NCBI GenBank assembly: GCA_014529385.2
Contig: CM043960.1
Location: 71,744,910 to 71,808,909 of the forward strand
Reading direction: 5' to 3'
Source: Adiantum capillus-veneris
Lineage: Eukaryota > Streptophyta > Polypodiopsida > Polypodiales > Pteridaceae
DNA length: 64,000 bases
In this document: one piece after another, positions 58,647-64,000 of the stretch
How the letters are laid out: the number at the start of each line of letters is the position of its first letter
Position numbering within the stretch: position 1 is the stretch's first letter
Position numbers and translations under genes: made by a program
The notes under the pieces: generated by a model
Told to the model about the DNA's origin: nothing
The model's database searches: none
Seen by the model: only the letters and a program-made list of their open reading frames with translations

Positions 58647-60204
58647 CTTTGAACTCCATAGGAAAGCACCCCTCTGCTCGGCTTGGCCTCTCCCTCTCTC
58701 TCATTGCCTCTCCATTGGGACATCACAGGAAGGCAACCCTCACTAGCGCTAGCACTAGTGGGGGTCCTCCCCTTTTACCTCCAAAAGAATGGGCCCACTG
58801 AGGGTGCATGATTGGAGGCTTGCAGGTGTGCCATGTCAGCAATGCAAAATAGTGCCGCCAATGGCCGACATTGATGGCCCGCATCTGCAGTACACCGCCT
58901 TGGTCTATAGTACACTGCAACAGTGCCAAAATCAGTCGGATGGCTGCCACTGTAGCACCATAGCATAGTCCGCCATTGTTGGGGAGCTCCATGAGCTCCA
59001 CTTTGTTGCTTATGAGGCCTTACTCACTGTAGTATACATACCATCCAACATTGCCCCCAAAACCCCCATGTGGGATCATGTTATGTAGCACGTGGCAGTG
59101 CCTTATGGCCTAGGTCTCCAAGGCCTCAAAACCCCCCCTTGAAAAAGTAATCAAAAAACCATTTTTTCTCCTCAAGTTCCTAGGCCTACCATTTCTTGCC
59201 TCATGATCCAATCCCCCGAGCTGACAAGACCCACCAAAATCCATTGTTCCCGACTTTGAACTTCATCCTCCGTGCTGCATCACGACTCCTCTAAGGCCTT
59301 GATCTGGGTGTACCAAAATGGCCAAAAATACCAGATCCTCCACGATCATCCCCAATTGCCAACTTTAGTCGGCCATAACTTCATGCTTCAGGCTTTGATT
59401 GACATGCAGTCTCCTCTTGTTAGCTCCATATGCTACATAGCACAATTGAGAACCTAATCAAGCTTCAAAAACTTCTAGATGGTATGCTTTCCAAAGTGGT
59501 CAACCCGGCTCAGAATCGGCCCCTGGCAAAACTTCAATTGATCACATCTCCTTCATTTTGGCTCTGATTGATGATCTAAAAAGATCGACAGGCTCCATAA
59601 TTCAAGATCTACACATCCATACATGACAACTAGCTCTAACTGCATGTCATCACTTGCCATGTCCATCTCAGATCTGCGAACACCTCCAACTTCAAACTGC
59701 CATATCTTGCACCTTATAGCTTTCTTTGACGAGCAATCTGGACTAACCTGTTTAGTACTTCAAGCTGTCCAATCCCAAGCAAAAAAATTGCACCTCAAAT
59801 CATCTTTGCTTACTATCCAATGTGGGCCACTTTGAAGCATTATTGGTCGAAAAAACCACATCAACCATACATTTCCTTTGTCGCCTGCCTGCATAGGATC
59901 TTTGTATCTGCTCCAGCCCTTTTCCACGCATGTGCTAGCTCATACACTTCAAATTGTGCCACCTTCTATGGTTGATATACTTTGGCTAGAACAATGTGTG
60001 TGTTTGTGTGCACACACCCAACGTGAGAGAAGAATGGAACCATAGTCCTTGGAATCACTCTAAGAAGATATCAATGTGTATGTATGCCTTCTCTCTCTCA
60101 TATTTGATCTTGAGATAAAGACTCATCGAGTAGATCTTTAATATCTCTTTTTCCACCTTCTTTTCTCCCTTTCTCAATTCTTTTGAGTTGAAGACTTTTT
60201 GGGT

Positions 60205-60206
<2 letters not shown>
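58645..60206. other. Noncoding stretch, possibly LTR-like
   Basis: Short open frames overlap on both strands without protein character. Phrases such as CGGCCATAACTTCATGCT and GATCACATCTCCTTCATTTTGG have the feel of retrotransposon noncoding DNA, but I cannot assign a family or ends. Confidence 0.3.
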
Positions 60207-60788
<582 letters not shown>

Positions 60789-61225
60789 GGTTGATAAGTG
60801 CACGATTTTGACTATTGTGGGTCATTGGGAAAGGATGGAGTTGTGTAAAATTTGAACTACTATGATTGAAGTCTCTTTAATGCGCCTACGGCAAGGAGGA
60901 CGACCCAGTAGGGACTCAATAGCTCAATTTTGGCATTGATCCAATAGGCCATGAAAATCAACCAAAAGGCAATGCGTGGAGGCCCTCTCCTTCCTCTAAG
61001 TTTTCAAGGTCCATTATAATGGACTATTGAATAATAGAGAAAAACTATTTTGTACCAAAGTGTTCAAGAAAAACCTAGGTTTAGTGTAATCCCACCTACA
61101 AATTTTCTCAACTATATCTAGTGCACCTTGGAGACCCCTACCACATGACATAAGAAAGGGGTTTTGGGGGGTGTGGAGACCAAGGCAAAGAAAGAAAGAG
61201 AGTGTATTGGTGCCAAGAAAAGGTG

Positions 61226-61227
<2 letters not shown>

Positions 61228-61263
<36 letters not shown>
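61228..61263 (+). repeat. (CT)n microsatellite
   Basis: Perfect run of 18 units. Confidence 0.96.
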
Positions 61264-61268
<5 letters not shown>

Positions 61269-61424
61269 CATAGGATGGGCCACACACTCGTAAGATTTAA
61301 TTTGAAGGTTAGAACACCCACAACTAGAAAAAAAGAAAACTTATTTATATTTAAAAACTTTTTGTTTTTATTAGCACTCACTCAAAAGGGTGAGTTGTAA
61401 TGAATTAGAAACATAAACAAGTGG

Positions 61425-61666
61425 GGTCACGATGGCTTTCTGAAACAATAAGAAAGCAATAAAATCATTAGGTTGCGTTTAATTAGAATTATTTAAGGTG
61501 AAGTTGTGTTTAGGAATGTCTCTTTTGTTAAGCGATCAAGTGTCCTACTCGCAAATAAGCAAACCAAAAATACTAACAAGTTTTTTGAAATTTGTAGGAT
61601 TTTTGCACTAAGTTTTGACATCATTACATCGGTTTTTCTTCTCTTTACCATGGTTTGCTCATGAAT

Positions 61667-61706
<40 letters not shown>

Positions 61707-62130
61707 ATATAACTTACTAGAATTATGCAAGGTGAAGCTTCACTTTATCATTCTAAAAGAATAGAAAGCAAGAGAAGTCAAGCCATACCAGGAAGTGAAA
61801 TGAAAGGTGAAATAACAAGTGAAAGGATCACGATGGCTTTCTAAAACAATAAGAAAGTAATAAAATCTTTAGGTTGAGTTTAAATAGAATTATATAAGTT
61901 GAAGTACTATTCAAGAATGTCTCTTTTATTAAGCAATCAAGTGTCCTCCTCGCAAAGAAGCAAACCAAATATACTAGTAAATTTTTTGAAATTTGTAGGC
62001 TTTTTGAGCTAAGTTTTGACATCATTGCACCAGTTTTTTTTCTCTTTATCATGGTTTTCTCATTAATATATATATATACGTATGTGTGTGTATGTGTATG
62101 TATGTAGTATAGAACTTACTAGAATTAAGA
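61425..62130 (+). repeat. 401-bp tandem duplication
   Basis: TCACGATGGCTTTCT starts at 61427 and 61828. Both copies share AATGTCTCTTTT.TTAAGC, CAAGTGTCCT.CTCGCAAA and TTTTTTGAAATTTGTAGG, and end in (GT)n/(GTAT)n. A partial third copy of the middle part lies at 62655-62750. Confidence 0.9.
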
Positions 62131-62186
62131 TGAAATAAAAATATCCATTTAATATTTTAAAACCAAAATAACATTTAAGGTAAGTC

Positions 62187-62273
62187 TCAATCATCACTGA
62201 AAACATTGAAAGTATCCTAACCCCAACACATCAGTTAGGATAGGATACTTTCAATGTTTTCAATGATGATTGA
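62187..62273. repeat. Hairpin with 33-bp arms
   Basis: The left arm, 62187-62219, begins TCAATCATCACTGAAAACAT. The right arm, 62241-62273, is its reverse complement with one mismatch, around a 21-base loop. Direct relatives of the left arm lie near 62752-62800 and 62830-62880. Confidence 0.92.
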
Positions 62274-62945
62274 AAACATTAAGTAGAGGAAACTTTCCGC
62301 TTAGACTAAAAGGACCTTCTCCAAGACTGCATCATAAGAGAAAACTCCTATGGATATTTTGTTTACTGTTTTGATCTCTAAAGTCATTTTCAAGCATGCA
62401 GAGAAAGTAAATGATGCCTTGAAGAATAGTTTTCTATTCCAAAGTTTTAGCTTTCTATTCAAAAGACTTTTGAATCCCTTAGGGACACTTGTCTCTCAAA
62501 GAAGGTGATGTAAGGAAACAAAAAGGACAACGAAGTTATTTTACAAAGACCCTTGCCATGTGGTGCTAATCCAGCCAAAGAATCCAACGGCTTGAGTTGC
62601 ACAATAAACCCTATGGTCTTCCACAGGCCAAAAAACATATATGTGTATATGTGTGTAAAATTTATTAAAATTATGTAAGGTGAAACTTCACTTTAGCATT
62701 CTAAAACAATAGAATGCAAGAAAAGTAAAGACAGGATGTGAAATGAAAGGTAAGTCTCCATCATGCACTGAAAACTATGAAAGTCCCCCTAACCCAGCCC
62801 AACACTTTAAGACCAAAACAACATTTGAAGTAAGCCTCAGTTATCACTGAAAACATTGAAAGTATGCCTAACCCAACACATCTCTAAGGCTTCTTTTAGA
62901 AAGCCAAAAATACAACATTTCCCCAAAAGAGACATGGATGCAAAA

Positions 62946-63185
62946 AGAACAAGGTGAAGAGGCACTAAGGGCTGCTAAGTTAGGGGGGGATGAGATTTAT
63001 GGAAAGTAAGTGTAAATGAGTGTCTATAATCACATGAAATTTTCATTGTGTTTTAATATAAAACTATATTATCCATTATACATATATAATCACAAATGGT
63101 TTATAGGCCCCACTTAAACAATGAGTTGAAAGATTCACATTGCACATTATCATTTGAAAACAAAATAAAATGAAATAATTAAAAA
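62946..63185 (-). repeat. Right arm of the widely spaced inverted repeat
   Basis: Inverted counterpart of 57250-57605, without the (AT)n tract. A further partial copy in this same orientation lies at 63583-63660 (CTCCACTTAATTAATAAGGT, then GAAAGGTGCACATCACACAT). Confidence 0.8.
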
Positions 63186-63199
63186 TAAAAATATACATT

Positions 63200-64000
63200 A
63201 TATTATTCATTATAGATACACAAGCTAAATTCACAAGAGTTGGCGGCGAAAACCTCATACTCTTTCTTCAAACTCTCTCTTCATTCACAAGGGACGAAGG
63301 TAGCTTAGTAAAATTTATTCTATAAAATTTTGATGTCTAGTGTAGTGGTAGTGTTGTTGAGTACGTAGCTACTGGATTCAATTCAATCACACCAATCCAC
63401 GTTTTGTGGTGAAAAGTGGATAGTAGAATTTCTCTTCCAAGGGGAAAAGACTTGCTAATTTTTTTACGGGTCAAGAGAAGTATAATTTCCTTTTATGTCA
63501 ATTGACAACCTGCATGGTGAAGGCACATTTCTTTTTTAATGTCGTTTATCGGCTCTTGTTAACCCAAACATATATCGAAAAAAGCTCCACTTAATTAATA
63601 AGGTGAAAGGTGCACATCACACATTATTATTTGAAAAAAGTAATAAAATAAAAAAACACATTAAATATAAAACAAAAGAATCTATTAATGCTCTCATTAA
63701 AAAATATATAATTAATAAGAATAGAGAATAACACATCATTTTAATAAGTTATTAAAATGAATCTTGTTTATATAAAAGGACTCTTTACAAGCGAGAGTAT
63801 AAAATATATATATTGAATCAATACATCACATTATGGATCAAACTCCTATGCATACTCTTTAATCATTTCTTCTTTAAAGTCTTTTTCAACATGCCAAAAA
63901 ATATAAAAGTAGCTTTGGGAAACAACATTTGCAAGGAAATGCTTTCTTTCTCTTTAATTTTTAAAGGGACACATGTCAAGCAAACAAAGTTGAACGACCT
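63200..64000. other. AT-rich end of the window
   Basis: No gene is seen. It holds the partial repeat copy at 63583-63660 and short (AT) runs near 63805. Confidence 0.45.

Overview
This is nuclear DNA from a land plant with a large, repeat-rich genome. The evidence is GT-AG introns with long pyrimidine tracts, TATA boxes, and plant families of LTR retrotransposons, CACTA, hAT and LINE elements. There are also more than twenty (CT/GA)n or (CA/GT)n microsatellites. The style of the large Ty3/gypsy element (protease, pol and tail) suggests to me a fern or another non-flowering lineage, but this is an impression and not a determination. Almost every coding region is broken by stops or frameshifts. 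I see no clearly intact host gene, no rRNA or tRNA gene and no CRISPR array.

Layout. 1-6250: a cluster of unrecognised, decayed protein genes, two reading right and two reading left, two of them with TATA boxes at a normal distance. One right-reading gene (1389-2834) encodes a charged coiled coil followed by a clear histone H3 fold with CENH3-like features. This is the most unusual observation in the window. 6895-8289: a hAT-type transposase remnant (BED finger plus DUF659), minus strand. 9300-10220: GC-rich palindromes and local tandem repeats. 10728-14956: a LINE with endonuclease, reverse transcriptase, terminal zinc knuckle and poly(A), whose frame is broken at a 23-base G run. 15630-19490: a decayed Ty3/gypsy element, minus strand. 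20685-21664: a tandem repeat and a MITE-like inverted repeat. 22052-23139 onward: the 3' half of a Ty1/copia element. 24053-25400: the 3' end of a chromodomain gypsy element, minus strand.

29920-53148 is one giant Ty3/gypsy element of about 15.8 kb once its insertion is subtracted. It has two direct LTRs, a tRNA-Asp-type primer-binding site and a polypurine tract. Its order is gag-like, protease, RT, RNase H, integrase, a second retropepsin-like domain fused to the pol tail, and a further coiled-coil ORF ending in a hydrophobic segment. Its leader and its 3' noncoding region both carry imperfect palindromes spaced about 285 bp apart. A complete CACTA transposon (31288-38754, TSD TAG) sits inside its leader. 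That element keeps a nearly intact three-exon accessory protein gene, but its main transposase gene has lost the catalytic core. The second LTR is followed by a second primer-binding site, which suggests that two elements once stood in tandem.

53241-64000 is noncoding. It holds chromovirus LTR fragments, a repeat family carrying (CT)n(CA)n tracts, a widely spaced inverted repeat (57250-57605 against 62946-63185), a 401-bp tandem duplication and a near-perfect 33-bp hairpin at 62187-62273.
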